Positions 25,265 through 35,151 of a DNA stretch of 55,688 nt are shown one piece after another. The notes under the pieces were generated by a model. That model was not told the origin of the DNA. It saw nothing but the letters and a program-made list of their open reading frames with translations, and made no database searches. A program made the translations under genes and the position numbers. The stretch's first letter is position 1, and each line of letters opens with the position of its first letter. This DNA is from Armatimonadetes bacterium CG2_30_59_28 (GTDB lineage Bacteria; Armatimonadota; Abditibacteriia; CG2-30-59-28). Location of the stretch: contig MNXM01000224.1 in NCBI GenBank assembly GCA_001872605.1, forward strand, positions 1-55,688, read 5' to 3'.

Positions 25265-28200
25265 ATGACCATAGGACTTTTTCTGTGCACGTTCCTTTTT
25301 GTGGCTAACGCTGCGCGAGTCTGTGCTGCCCCAACAGTTTTCTGGGCCAGCGATCCGGTTCGCCCCAACGAGACCGTGGTGGCGCAGGGAGACAACCTGC
25401 AGAGTGCCACGTCCGTGTCCGTAGCGCGTGTCAATGATCGGTCTCGCGGTGAGCCTTCTCTCCAGCAGGTTTCAGAGGTGAAGCCACTTCAGGCTTCCGA
25501 GGTTTCGCTCAAGTTCGCGCTTCCGGCATCTCTCAAGTTGGGCGTGTACGCCTTCCGGGTGAAGGCATCCGGCGGTGCGTCAGGTCCGGTATACGTCAAC
25601 CGCCCCGATGTCTGGTGGATACAGGGCGACCTGGGCGTGGACGCGTCACCGGGCGGCTGGCTTCGCGCATTCGGGAAATGCCTGTCCCTCGATACACGAC
25701 AATCCACCGCGGTTGCTCTCCGAGGGCCCGTTGAGGTGACACTCAAGTCGAAGGGCGATGGTTACTCGCTGCAAGCGGAACTGCCACGGAATCTTCCTGC
25801 AGGCGAGTACCTCGTGCGCGCACACAATGGCTTTGGGGGAGAAGCCGGATGGTCGCCGCCCCGCAAGTTGATTGTCAGAGAGTCAACACCGTGGCCGGAG
25901 GCACTGGTCGATCTTGTGGAGTTCGGTCCCGACCCGACGGGACAGGAAGACTCCACTCTCGCGTTCAAGCAAGCTCTGTCGCAGGCTGAGCAGAGGGGGG
26001 GTGGCATTGTTCGGGTCCCACGCGGCCGCTACATGTTGTCTGAAACGCTGACGCTTCCAAGGTTCACTGCGCTGAGAGGCGAAGACAGGCAACTGGCGAC
26101 CCTCTTCTGGGTGGATGCGGAGAAGCCGCTGCCCGTGCTGATTCAAGGCAGCAACTCTTTCAAGGTGGAGAACTTGAGCATCTATGCCACGCGGTACAAG
26201 CACATCATCTCCGGCGATCTGGGAGCGACGGTCGGCGCCGGGGACGTCACGCTGCAACGCCTGCTGGTGCGCGGCGTGGTTTACCGACCGTCCAAGACGC
26301 AGGACGATGTTGACAAGCGCTTCCGGGAAGGCCCAGGAGACACGGTTCGACTGGGTGGACAGAACGTGATCATCACCGACTGCGACTTCTATGGCAGCGG
26401 ACGCGCGCTCTTCCTCAGCCGCACTCGCGGCGGTCTGGTGGCCCGGAACAAGTTCTACAATGGTCGCTGGGGATGGTACTGCATCTCCGGGTCAGATGGG
26501 CTGATCTTCGAGGACAACGAAATCATCGGGGCGGACCTGATGGCCACCGGTGGCGGCCTGAATTGTCTCGACGGTTCCTCATACTCGCAGAACATCTACT
26601 ATGCTCGTAACAAACTGAGCCTCATGCACGGCTGGGATCGGGAAGCCATGACTTCCGACGCGGGAGGCGGCGCGTACCATGGGAAGATTGCTTCCTCCGA
26701 TGGGAAGATGTTGACGCTTGCGGATGACGCAAAGTGGGGTGGGCGCAACTGGGCAGGCGCTGGCGTTTTCATCGTCGATGGTAAGGGGCGCGGACAGTAT
26801 CGCAGAATTGTCAGCACCGACGGCCGCAACGTTGAGTTGGATCGGGGATGGGACGTTCCGCCCGATCAGACGTCCTACGTCAGCATCACCATGGTGCAAG
26901 AGAAGTACCTGCTGATTGACAACGACATCTCCGACGCGACCTGCGCCATTCAGTTCTATGGGATATCGCTGCACCACATCGTGGCAGGCAACCGTTCCAG
27001 TCGCGCGGGCGGATTCCACAATCTGGGGCTCAACTACTACGGCTTTCAGCCAAGTTGGTATGTGCAGTTCCTGAACAACGAAATTGTGGAAGGCAATCAG
27101 GGGTTCAATGCACCGCTGAATCAGTTCCCTCCGTTGGACTCGCACATCGCCGCGGGAGGGGTCTGGTACGAGCCAACCAAAGCCCCGCTGAATCGATGCA
27201 CCATCATGCGCGGGAACCAGCTGCGGAACAACGCCAGGATTGAGGTCGGCGGCGGAACCGCCGATACTCTGGTGGAAGGTAACTTGATCGAAAAGTCCGA
27301 CGTCGGCATCGAAGTCGGCGGAGCTGGCTCGCACCGGGTCGGAGAGCCATCGAGCGTGTTCCTGCGAAACAACAATATGTTGGAGGTGCGGAAACCTTAC
27401 ACTGGGTCAGGGCTGGACAACGCGTATCTGCACCCCGTCGAACGATTGCTGGGCCGTCTCCAAAGCGCACGATTCGCGATAACCGCGCAGGGACAGCAAG
27501 TGCCCTCTTCGTGGGCCGCCATCGAGACGGGCGACCAACGACTCCTCACAACGGGCACAAACGGTCCCGCGGTCGAGAAGCAGTGCTCAATCCTCTTGGG
27601 TGAAGCGGTGGCATCACTGGATGGTAGCGCGGACGTGGACGCGGTGTTGCTGGACGGCCTGCTTGGGCTTAAGCTTTCCGCGATCGGCAATGGCGCGTTT
27701 CAGGAGGCACTTGGCAGCAACTCGGGTGGAACGGGAGCCGTGGAGTTGAAAGCATCGCTTGCCATCGACGGAGTCGGGTTGCGGCTCGCACCGCAATGGA
27801 CGTGGCCCGAGGGATGGAAGGGAGAGGCGACGAGCGTGACGGAATTGAAGCTGGGTGGCACGGTGACAATTCCAGCGAGTGTGACGGTGCCAGCGCAGGC
27901 ATGGGGCATCTGGAACGTCCCGGTGAAAATCGACATGGATGTTGGTGAAGGGCGATTGCAGGCGCAATCCACTTTCCCGCTGGGGTGCGGCAACGTCCGA
28001 AACTGGTTGGTGGTGGGGCCTTTCGAGAACAAGGACAAAACACCACTCGACAACCAGCTTCATCCCCCCGAGGAACGCCTCGACGTCAAAGGGGAGTATG
28101 ACGGAATCAACGGCAAAGTGCGCTGGCAACCGGCGGCGCTGAAGGGGAACACGCTGGACTTGTCACAATTCCTCACGTCTACATCCAACGCAACCGGTTA

Positions 28201-29059
28201 CGCGGTAACCGTACTCAAGGCGAAGCAGGCGACCGCGGCCAAACTGCTCGTCCGCACCCATCAGGCTCTTTGACTGTGGCTGAACCAGGAACCCGTGGTG
28301 ACTCACGCACAGGCTCATTACGCAGAGCTGTCGAAAACGGTGACCTTGCAGCCGGGCGACAACGTGGTCATGGTTCTCACTTCGACGACCAGCGGGAAGT
28401 GGCAGTTCTCCCTCGAGGTGAACGAGCAGGGAGAGGGCGGCAACATCCAGGCTGTTCCCGCCGATCAACTGTCACGCGTTCCCGCTCTCAATCCGCCTGC
28501 CCTGACCAAAGGAAGCGCTGAGGGCATCGGTCATGCCTCTGGAGTGGCCTGGAATCTGGTATACAGCGACGCCTTCGACGGTGTGAGGTTAGGCCCGGAG
28601 TGGCGCGCGACCTCCGGGCGCTGGGAAGTGAAGGGCGGCTCGCTGCACGGGGAGAACCAGGCCTTTCTGGCGTTGAACCGAAAGTTCCGCGCGCCGGTGC
28701 GGATCGAGTACCGGGCAAAGGCTGTTTCCCCTGCTGACCTGTCGGCCTTCTGGCTGGAAGCGCCTCCCGATTTCAACACCGGCGTCCTCATCGCCTTTGG
28801 AGCAGGAGGGGGAAGTCGAGTGGATGTTAACGGCGAGAACTGCACGCGTGAGGAGGGACCTCAAGCCGACGCTACCCCCAACAAGTGGCATCACGTGATT
28901 GCGCAAGTGCTCCAGTCAGGCGTCGTGCAACTCTTCGTCGACAACCGGCGCGTCCTCGAGTGCCGCCAGACAACTGCGCTGAGTGGCTCGCGCTACCCGG
29001 GGGTGTGGACCTGGGGCGCCGGTGAGTTCGATGACGTGAAAATCTACGCGGCGGAGTAG
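25265..29059 (+). pseudogene. Exported right-handed beta-helix protein interrupted by an in-frame TGA
   Basis: The frame runs 1002 codons from ATG 25265 (signal peptide ending RVCAAPT), meets TGA at 28271-28273 and continues open in the same frame to 29059. Residues about 20-210 are Ig-like. About 215-720 is a right-handed parallel beta helix of the pectate-lyase type (LVDLVEFGPDPTGQEDSTLAFKQAL, VRLGGQNVIITDCDFYG, LIFEDNEIIG). Residues about 720-1000 and a C-terminal concanavalin-like domain follow (WEVKGGSLHGENQAFL to FDDVKIYAAE). Around the stop the text reads RTHQAL-stop-LWLNQEPVV, where the family expects an uninterrupted strand. A nonsense mutation or base error is likely; TGA is used as a normal stop elsewhere here. 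The intact protein would bind or cleave a polysaccharide. Confidence 0.78.
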
Positions 29060-29167
29060 CCTCGGTCACCGTCATCGCTTGTGTTGCGCAACTACGGCAG
29101 CTCGATTGCGATGCAGCCATGGTGCCGTAAGACGCCCGCCGGGGTCTGCGCCAACGCGCATTCCGCC

Positions 29168-29197
29168 TTGACACTCCTCTGCGGTTCGGTTTATATT
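29168..29197 (+). promoter_or_regulatory. Strong sigma70-type promoter of the aminotransferase gene
   Basis: TTGACA at 29168-29173, an 18-nt spacer and TATATT at 29192-29197. The expected transcription start is near 29203, about 36 nt before the start codon. The design matches the promoter at 25156-25184. Confidence 0.65.
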
Positions 29198-29238
29198 CCC
29201 TCTGATCTCTCAACGCACCTCGTGTCAGACGAAAGGCC

Positions 29239-30552
29239 GTGATTCTCCTGCAATTTGACAAATCACTTTCGCTCTATGAGCGCGCAAAATCGAGCCTCGC
29301 CGGTGGAGTTAGTAGCCACTTCCGCGTTGGCGGCCACCCGTGCCCGTTGTTCTTCGAACGCGGTGAGGGTTCGCGACTCTTTGATGTCGATGGAAACGAG
29401 TACATCGACTACGCCCTCGGACAGGGGCCGATGATCCTCGGGCATTCTCCGAAACCGGTCATTGAGGCGGTGGAGACCGCGTCGCGCAAAGGGCAGCTCT
29501 TCGCGGGGCAGCACGAATTGGAGGTGATCGTGGCGGAGAAGGTGCGGGAGTTTGTCCCTTGCGCGGAGTTGATGCGATTCTCCAACGCGGGTTCCGAGGC
29601 CATTCAGGCGGCGCTGCGTTTAGCGCGCGGTTACACTGGGAAGACGAAGTACCTCAAATTCGAGGGACATTACCACGGATGGTTCGACAATGTTCTTCTG
29701 AGCGTCGCCCCTCCGCTGGACAAAGCGGGACCGCGTGAATCCCCGCGAACGCTTCCCGGGTCGCAGGGGCAGGTGGCCGCGTGCACGGAAGAGGCCATCG
29801 CGCTTCCGTGGAATGATTTGGAGTTGCTTGAGAAGACGGTCGTTGCCAACAAAGACGACCTCGCCGCGGTGGTCATGGAACCCATTATGTGTAACACCAA
29901 CTGCATCGAGCCAGAGCCAGGATTCCTGGAAGGCGTGCGGGAGGTCTGTACGCGTGAAGGTATGGTGCTCGTCTTCGATGAGATCATCACTGGATTCCGG
30001 CCCTGCCTGGGCGGGGCGCAGGCTCATTTCGGCGTTGTGCCTGATTTGGCAACCTTCGGCAAGGCGATGGCCAACGGCTATCCGGTCAGTATGCTCGCCG
30101 GACAGGAGGAGTTCATGCGCCTCATCGCGGATGGCGCTGTCATGCACGCTGGAACGTACAATTCGAACGTCATGGTGATGGCGGCAACGAACGCGACGCT
30201 GAATTGTCTCGCAGAGAGCAACGGCGCGGTCTACGCCCATCTGGAAGCGCTGGGCCGGCATCTGATGGACGGTCTCCGCGATGCTGCGGCATCGGCAGGT
30301 CATTCAGTGCTGGTGCAGGGACTCGGGCCGATGTTCCATATGGGGTTCACTGCCGCAGAGAGAATCACCGATTACCGCACCCACGCCTCCAGTGTAGATA
30401 TGGCGAAGTACGCGCGGTTCGTGGCACTGATGCTGGAGCGCGGCATTCGTCTCATCGGGCGCGGTATCTGGTACGTGTCGGCCGCCCACACGCAGCAGGA
30501 CATGACCCGCACGTTGGACGCGGCTTCCGAGTCGCTGCGAACGCTTATTTGA
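29239..30552 (+). CDS. Class III aminotransferase, HemL-like
   Basis: A 437-aa protein starting at GTG 29239. It resembles glutamate-1-semialdehyde 2,1-aminomutase and related class III aminotransferases: SLAGGVSSHFR, GNEYIDYALGQGPMILGH, the glycine-rich FSNAGSEAIQAALRLAR, VFDEIITGFR, and PDLATFGKAMANGYPVS whose Lys would bind PLP. GSAM normally makes 5-aminolevulinate for tetrapyrroles, but no hemA lies nearby and the gene follows sugar-related genes, so a different amino-transfer reaction is equally possible. The gene symbol is withheld for that reason. Confidence 0.87.
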   Translation: MILLQFDKSLSLYERAKSSLAGGVSSHFRVGGHPCPLFFERGEGSRLFDVDGNEYIDYALGQGPMILGHSPKPVIEAVETASRKGQLFAGQHELEVIVAEKVREFVPCAELMRFSNAGSEAIQAALRLARGYTGKTKYLKFEGHYHGWFDNVLLSVAPPLDKAGPRESPRTLPGSQGQVAACTEEAIALPWNDLELLEKTVVANKDDLAAVVMEPIMCNTNCIEPEPGFLEGVREVCTREGMVLVFDEIITGFRPCLGGAQAHFGVVPDLATFGKAMANGYPVSMLAGQEEFMRLIADGAVMHAGTYNSNVMVMAATNATLNCLAESNGAVYAHLEALGRHLMDGLRDAAASAGHSVLVQGLGPMFHMGFTAAERITDYRTHASSVDMAKYARFVALMLERGIRLIGRGIWYVSAAHTQQDMTRTLDAASESLRTLI

Positions 30553-30570
30553 TTGGCCCCTTCAACCCAA

Positions 30571-33500
30571 CTACGAACACCCCATCGAGTTTCCACAATT
30601 AAGGCATTTGAAGCACGTGCCGTTGCGGATGGTGATGTTTCCGCAGTTATCGCAGAAGGGCGCATCGCCCACCATTTCCTCCAGTTGCTTCTTCATGGGG
30701 TTGTCGGCTGCGGCCGTCGGTCCTTTTACGGGTTTTGACTGCGGTTTTGCCGTCGCCGTCGCCGGTTTCCCTTCCTTGCCGTTCAGACCGTACTCATTGA
30801 TCTCGGCGTCAGCGGGGGGAACCTGGACAAAGTCGGTCCGGCCCAGGTATTCCATCCCCAGGACTCGGAAGACATAGTCGATGACGGAAGTGGCGCGCTT
30901 GATGTTCGGATGATCCACGCCGCCCTGCGGCTCGAATCGGGTGAAAGTGAAGGTGTTGACGAACTCCTCCAGCGGCACACCATGCTGCAGACCTTTGGAG
31001 ATGGCGATGGCAAAACAGTTCATCATGCTGCGGAAGGCCGCGCCCTCCTTGTGCATGTCGATGAAGATTTCTCCCAGGGTGCCGTCTTCGTATTCACCGG
31101 TGCGCAGGAAGACTTTGTGGTTGGCGATCTTGGCTTCGACGGTAAAACCATGCCGTTTCTGGGGGAGGCGACGCTCTCCCTTCACGGGCACCAACTCGGT
31201 GGCAGTGGTTTCATGGCCATCGGGGGCTTCTCTCTTCTCGCTGCTGCCGCTCAGCGGCTGAGACATCTTGCACCCATCGCGGTAGATGGCCACCGCTTTC
31301 AGTCCCAGCCGCCAGCCCTCAACATAGATGCGCTCGATGTCTTCCACCGTGGATTCGTTGGACAGGTTCACTGTTTTGGAGATGGCGCCGGAAAGAAATG
31401 GCTGCACGGCGGCCATCATCTTGACGTGTCCCATCGGCTCGATGACCCGCGTCCCGGACTTGCCGCACTTGCTGGCGCAGTCGAACACGGCAAGATGCTC
31501 CGGCTTCAGATGGGGCGCGCCTTCCACCGTCATGCTTCCGCAGATATGGGCATTGGCGGTTTCGATCTCGTCGTCGGAGAACCCGAGTGCCTGCAGCAGC
31601 CTGAAGTCGGGTGCTGCGCACTGGTCCACCGAAAGTCCGACGCGCGCGAGCGTTCGTTCACCGAGGAAGTTCGGCGCGAATGCAAAAGCAAGCTCGAAGA
31701 CGCTGGGCAGCTTTGCATCAATCCTCTGTAGATCCTCTTCGCTGAATCCCTTGGCGGCGAGAGACTCCGAGTTGATGTGCGGGGCGCCCTCGAGGGTGAG
31801 TGTGCCGGTGACATGCGCAATGATCTCTCGGACCTGGTCGTCGGAGTACCCAAGTTTCCGCAACGCCTCGGGGACCGACTGGTTCACGATCTTGAAATAG
31901 CCGCCGCCGGCCAGCTTCTTGAACTTCACCAGCGCGAAATCGGGCTCCACGCCCGTCGTATCGCAGTCCATCAGCAACCCGATGGTTCCTGTGGGGGCCA
32001 ACACGGATACCTGGGCGTTGCGGTAGCCGTTCTCGGCGCCTTCCTTGACGCAGGCGTCCCACTCTTTCCGCGCCGCGTCCAGGAGGTCGCTGAGGCATTG
32101 GTCAGGGGCGAACTCTGAGCTCGAATGGATCATGGACGCCGCGGTGCGGTGCTTGTTCATCACTTTGAGCATCGGCTCACGGTTCGCTGCAAAGCCGGCA
32201 AACGGCTCCTTCTGCGAAGCAATCTCGGAAGAAGCGCGGTACGCCTGGCCGGTCATGATGGCGGTGATGGCGGCGGCCATGGCGCGCCCTTCGTCGCTGT
32301 CGTAGGGGATGCCCTTCAGCATGAGAAGCGTGCCGAGGTTGGCGTAACCCAGGCCGAGGGGCCGATAGTCATGGCTGTTCCGCGCAATGTCCGCCGTGGG
32401 ATAGGAAGAGAAGTCGACCAATATCTCCTGAGCGATGATAAAGATACGGCAGGCGTGGCGGAATCCATCGATATCGAGGGTGCCGTCCGCGTTCAGGAAC
32501 TTCGTCAGATTGATGGACGCGAGGTTGCACGCGCTGTCGTCCAGAAACATGTATTCGGAACAGGGATTGGATGCGCGGATTTTGTCGGTATTGGGGCAGG
32601 TGTGCCAGTCGTTGATCTTCGTATCAAACTGCATCCCCGGGTCGGCACACGTCCAGGCAGCTTCGCAGATTTGGCGCATCAGATCACGCGCGCTGTATTC
32701 GTCGCATACCTGACCGTTTGTTCGGAAGATGGTCTGCCACTTCCCATCCTGTAAGTAGGCGTGCATGAAGTCATCGGTAACTCGAAGCGAGTTATTCGAG
32801 TTCTGACCGGAGACGGTACGATAGGCTTCTCCATTGAAATCTGCCGGGAACCCGGCCGCAATGAGAGCCTGTGCTTTCCTTTCTTCGTTCTTCTTCCAAG
32901 TGATGAAACTGGCGATCTCGGGATGATCCATATCCAGACACACCATCTTGGCGGCGCGGCGCGTCGTCCCCCCCGACTTGGTTGCTCCAGCGCCCCGGTC
33001 AAACACCTCCAGAAATGACATTAACCCGGACGACGTCCCACCGCCGGAGAGTTTTTCCTGGCAGCCACGAAGACGAGAAAAATTAGTGCCGGTGCCCGAT
33101 CCATACTTAAAGACGCGCGCTTCGTTCTTCACGAGATTGAAAATCGACATCAGGTCATCGTTGACGGCCTGAATGAAACACGCCGAGCATTGCGGATGGG
33201 AGTATGCGTCTTCAGCCTCAACAACATCCTTTACAAGAGAATCCCAGTACCAGTTCCCGCCACTCCCTCTGATTCCGTATTCGTGGTAGAGTCCGCAGTT
33301 GAACCACACGGGCGAGTTGAAGGCGCCCTTCTGCTGCAGCAGGAGATGCGCCAACTCCGCCTCAAACGCGTCGGCGTCTCCCTCTGTTCTGAAGTAGCCG
33401 CCCAAGCTCTCTCCGCCCTGCCGAATCGTGTGGACGAGACGGTGGACAACCTGGCGCACACTCGTTTCGCGGCCTTCGCCGGGGACTCCCGCCTTGCGGA

Positions 33501-33858
33501 AATACTTGGATACGGCGATATCGGTCGCCAGTTGTGACCAACCCGCGGGGACCTCGACGTTCTTGCTCTCAAAGATAACGTTGCCCTTCTCGTCGGTGAT
33601 GACTGAGCTACGCATCGCCCACTCCACCTCGTCATAGGGAGACTGGTGGGGCTGCGTGAATCGTCGCTCAATGATCAGCCCGGTGGCCGGTTTTGCTTGA
33701 GGCTTGTGGTGACCATTTCCGTTGCCATTTTCGGGCGCGGGCCTGCACAAGGGTTGACCGTCGGGTGCGAGCTCTGAGCTCGAAGCGAACTCTGAGTTCG
33801 CGATGATGGCGCCGATTTCTGCTGGAGGGGGGGCGGGTGCGATGGTTTGGTCCTTCAT
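30571..33858 (-). CDS. nrdJ: Vitamin B12-dependent ribonucleotide reductase
   Basis: A 1095-aa class II ribonucleotide reductase. It makes deoxyribonucleotides with adenosylcobalamin in the cytoplasm and needs no oxygen. Visible motifs are GSGTGTNFSRLRG, NPCSEYMFLDDSACNLASINL (active-site Cys region), APTGTIGLLMDCDTTGVEPDFALVKFKKLAGGG, and a C-terminal cysteine cluster (CDNCGN...CFKCLNCGNSMGCS). The first 40 residues are a non-conserved tail containing repeat-derived SEFA/SELA stretches. The 5' end has an unusually strong promoter and DnaA-like boxes. It is transcribed toward the aminotransferase gene, converging with it. Confidence 0.95.
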   Translation of the reverse strand: MKDQTIAPAPPPAEIGAIIANSEFASSSELAPDGQPLCRPAPENGNGNGHHKPQAKPATGLIIERRFTQPHQSPYDEVEWAMRSSVITDEKGNVIFESKNVEVPAGWSQLATDIAVSKYFRKAGVPGEGRETSVRQVVHRLVHTIRQGGESLGGYFRTEGDADAFEAELAHLLLQQKGAFNSPVWFNCGLYHEYGIRGSGGNWYWDSLVKDVVEAEDAYSHPQCSACFIQAVNDDLMSIFNLVKNEARVFKYGSGTGTNFSRLRGCQEKLSGGGTSSGLMSFLEVFDRGAGATKSGGTTRRAAKMVCLDMDHPEIASFITWKKNEERKAQALIAAGFPADFNGEAYRTVSGQNSNNSLRVTDDFMHAYLQDGKWQTIFRTNGQVCDEYSARDLMRQICEAAWTCADPGMQFDTKINDWHTCPNTDKIRASNPCSEYMFLDDSACNLASINLTKFLNADGTLDIDGFRHACRIFIIAQEILVDFSSYPTADIARNSHDYRPLGLGYANLGTLLMLKGIPYDSDEGRAMAAAITAIMTGQAYRASSEIASQKEPFAGFAANREPMLKVMNKHRTAASMIHSSSEFAPDQCLSDLLDAARKEWDACVKEGAENGYRNAQVSVLAPTGTIGLLMDCDTTGVEPDFALVKFKKLAGGGYFKIVNQSVPEALRKLGYSDDQVREIIAHVTGTLTLEGAPHINSESLAAKGFSEEDLQRIDAKLPSVFELAFAFAPNFLGERTLARVGLSVDQCAAPDFRLLQALGFSDDEIETANAHICGSMTVEGAPHLKPEHLAVFDCASKCGKSGTRVIEPMGHVKMMAAVQPFLSGAISKTVNLSNESTVEDIERIYVEGWRLGLKAVAIYRDGCKMSQPLSGSSEKREAPDGHETTATELVPVKGERRLPQKRHGFTVEAKIANHKVFLRTGEYEDGTLGEIFIDMHKEGAAFRSMMNCFAIAISKGLQHGVPLEEFVNTFTFTRFEPQGGVDHPNIKRATSVIDYVFRVLGMEYLGRTDFVQVPPADAEINEYGLNGKEGKPATATAKPQSKPVKGPTAAADNPMKKQLEEMVGDAPFCDNCGNITIRNGTCFKCLNCGNSMGCS
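32109..32123. repeat. Short palindrome inside nrdJ
   Basis: CGAACTC-t-GAGCTCG, encoding part of SSSEFAPD in a stretch between HRTAASMIH and QCLSDLLD. It belongs to the CGAACTC/CGAGCTC palindrome family also found at 33768-33801 and 34001-34019. Confidence 0.6.
33768..33801. repeat. Tandem pair of short palindromes in the nrdJ 5' coding region
   Basis: CGAGCTC-t-GAGCTCG (33768-33782) and GCGAACTC-t-GAGTTCGC (33785-33801) encode NSEFASSSELAPD in the variable N-terminal tail of NrdJ. They keep the frame and share the form of the palindrome at 32109-32123 and the one in the 5' leader. Confidence 0.65.
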
Positions 33859-34000
33859 TTGCTGTGACTCCTTTTTTCGAGGGCTTCCTTGTTCAGCGGG
33901 CTTCGCAAGTCCGATTCTTCTTGCGCTCTCGGTTGCCCAACCCCGTGCCAGAGAAGAGAGCGCCGTTTGTCAGAGACGGCTCAACGGATACGGCCATCTA

Positions 34001-34019
34001 CGCGAACTTTAAGTTCGCG
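34001..34019. repeat. Palindrome in the nrdJ leader
   Basis: CGCGAACTT-t-AAGTTCGCG with perfect 9-bp arms lies in the predicted 5' untranslated region of nrdJ, about 140-160 nt before its start codon. It can fold in RNA and could influence translation, or simply be another repeat copy. Confidence 0.55.
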
Positions 34020-34099
34020 AATTCTCAGGAGACATCGTTGAGAGGGTCGCCGATTCTCCTACCTGTGCTCCAAAGGGGTTCCTTCAGGGGCAGGGTCGA

Positions 34100-34128
34100 A
34101 TTATACCGGCAGAGAGTACTCGTGTCAA
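34100..34128 (-). promoter_or_regulatory. Perfect-consensus sigma70 promoter of nrdJ
   Basis: On the - strand TTGACA (34128-34123), a 17-nt spacer and TATAAT (34105-34100). Both hexamers match the consensus exactly. It predicts transcription from about 34093 and a leader of about 235 nt. The interval 33859-34402 holds no gene; it carries this promoter, the palindrome in the leader, an NrdR-like site and a DnaA-box cluster. Confidence 0.85.
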
Positions 34129-34146
34129 TACATAATCGAGAAAAAA

Positions 34147-34162
34147 ACGCTAAATATGGTGC
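34147..34162. promoter_or_regulatory. Candidate NrdR box
   Basis: The 16-mer beginning ACGCTAAATATGGTGC matches the palindromic NrdR consensus (ACAC[AT]ATATAT[AT]GTGT) at about 12 of 16 positions. It lies 18 nt upstream of the -35 of nrdJ. NrdR sites usually come in pairs about 31 bp apart, and no good second site is visible, so this is weak. Confidence 0.3.
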
Positions 34163-34193
34163 ACGGAGAGGGTCGTTCCCCCCACAAATTGGG

Positions 34194-34303
34194 TTATCCA
34201 CACTCCTGTGGAAACTGTGGAATTCTGGCTGCAGCTCCCTTCCTGACGGCACACAAGCTGTGGAAAAGGACTCATTGGGTCAATAGAGACAGCCTGTGGA
34301 TTA
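34194..34303. promoter_or_regulatory. DnaA-box cluster upstream of nrdJ
   Basis: TTATCCACA at 34194-34202 is a perfect DnaA box. Four more 9-mers carry the reverse-strand core TGTGGA: 34207-34215, 34216-34224, 34259-34267 (TGTGGAAAA, fits the relaxed consensus) and 34295-34303 (one mismatch). They lie 66-175 nt upstream of the nrdJ -35. DnaA control of ribonucleotide reductase genes is known in other bacteria. A replication origin is less likely, as no dnaA, dnaN or gyrB is near. Confidence 0.55.
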
Positions 34304-34402
34304 CCGAGTGAAGAGCCACTACCTGCCCAGACTGGTCAGACCGCACTCTCCTGTAATTCTGACAGCATCCGTTTACTCTCTCAACTCCGTCATATCCCTG
34401 AC

Positions 34403-35086
34403 TCAATACGGCGGTTCCGCCGGTCCGATGTAGCCACACATCCCCACCCGCGGAGAGTTGACCAGAGGGGCGGGATCACCGTAGTCTTCATGGGGGTGGT
34501 TCTCGGCATGTTCGTCACACAACAGTCCGGGGCTGTCGTCCTCACACACGCACTGCTGACAAAACCACTTCGCCGGGCGCTCACATTTGATGCACGTTTC
34601 TTCCGGCATCAGGTTGCGCGCCATCAGCGCGATGGGGCGTTTGGTGGTGGGCCTGCCTTCCCGCGCTCCCACGACTTTGATCAGCGTCTCCGACGAAGTC
34701 CCAAAGTCGTAGATGTGCGTTAAGTCGATTCCGGGCTGGAACACGTCATGCACTTTCCGGCTCATGGGAATCTCCTCGCCTTTCCATCCTCCGACGGAGA
34801 ATTGACTCATATGTCCGCAGCAATCCAGCCAGATGACCCGGAGATAGTAGTCAATATCAGCCAAAGTAGCGAAACTGCGCATTTCCAGGTCCAGCCAGAA
34901 ACTGCCGACATAGGCATCCTGCGCGCGAAGGTGGAAGAGAGTCTCCGCCTTTCCGCCTTGCGCGTTGGAGGCGTCAATCACCTCTTGGCGTTTCGCACAG
35001 GCGTCGAGGTGCTTGGTCGCTCCGCTCCGAGTGATCTCCAATTGACAATACGTACAGGTTCCTTTGAGGGCTGGTCTTCGTGCCAT
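34403..35086 (-). CDS. pRiA4b ORF3-like protein with cysteine-rich ends
   Basis: ATG 35086 is chosen because AAGGAG lies 6 nt upstream; the longer frame from 35146 does not offer this. The 227-aa protein opens with a C2HC-like finger (TCTYCQLEITRSGATKHLDAC), continues with a pRiA4b ORF3-like fold (FHLRAQDAYVGSFWLDLEMRSFATLADIDYYLRVIWLDCCGHMS), and ends with more cysteine pairs (CIKCERPAKWFCQQCVCEDD, CDEH) that resemble a treble-clef or B-box arrangement. The function is unknown; a nucleic-acid or protein-binding role is likely. Its upstream neighbour in the same direction is the SNF2 helicase. Confidence 0.75.
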   Translation of the reverse strand: MARRPALKGTCTYCQLEITRSGATKHLDACAKRQEVIDASNAQGGKAETLFHLRAQDAYVGSFWLDLEMRSFATLADIDYYLRVIWLDCCGHMSQFSVGGWKGEEIPMSRKVHDVFQPGIDLTHIYDFGTSSETLIKVVGAREGRPTTKRPIALMARNLMPEETCIKCERPAKWFCQQCVCEDDSPGLLCDEHAENHPHEDYGDPAPLVNSPRVGMCGYIGPAEPPY

Positions 35087-35151
35087 GATGGTCTCCTTCC
35101 AATTGATATTTAGAACTGTTGAAACGTCTGACTGAGTGGTGCTCAATATGT

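Noticed and set aside
25265-29059. TGA reassigned to an amino acid
   Set aside because: Other well-supported genes (avd, toxin, nrdJ neighbours) end at TGA, and only this gene shows an internal TGA.
34130-34303. Chromosomal replication origin
   Set aside because: An AT-rich stretch and DnaA boxes are present, but no dnaA, dnaN, gyrB or similar is nearby and the cluster fits nrdJ control. GC skew over the whole replicon would settle it.
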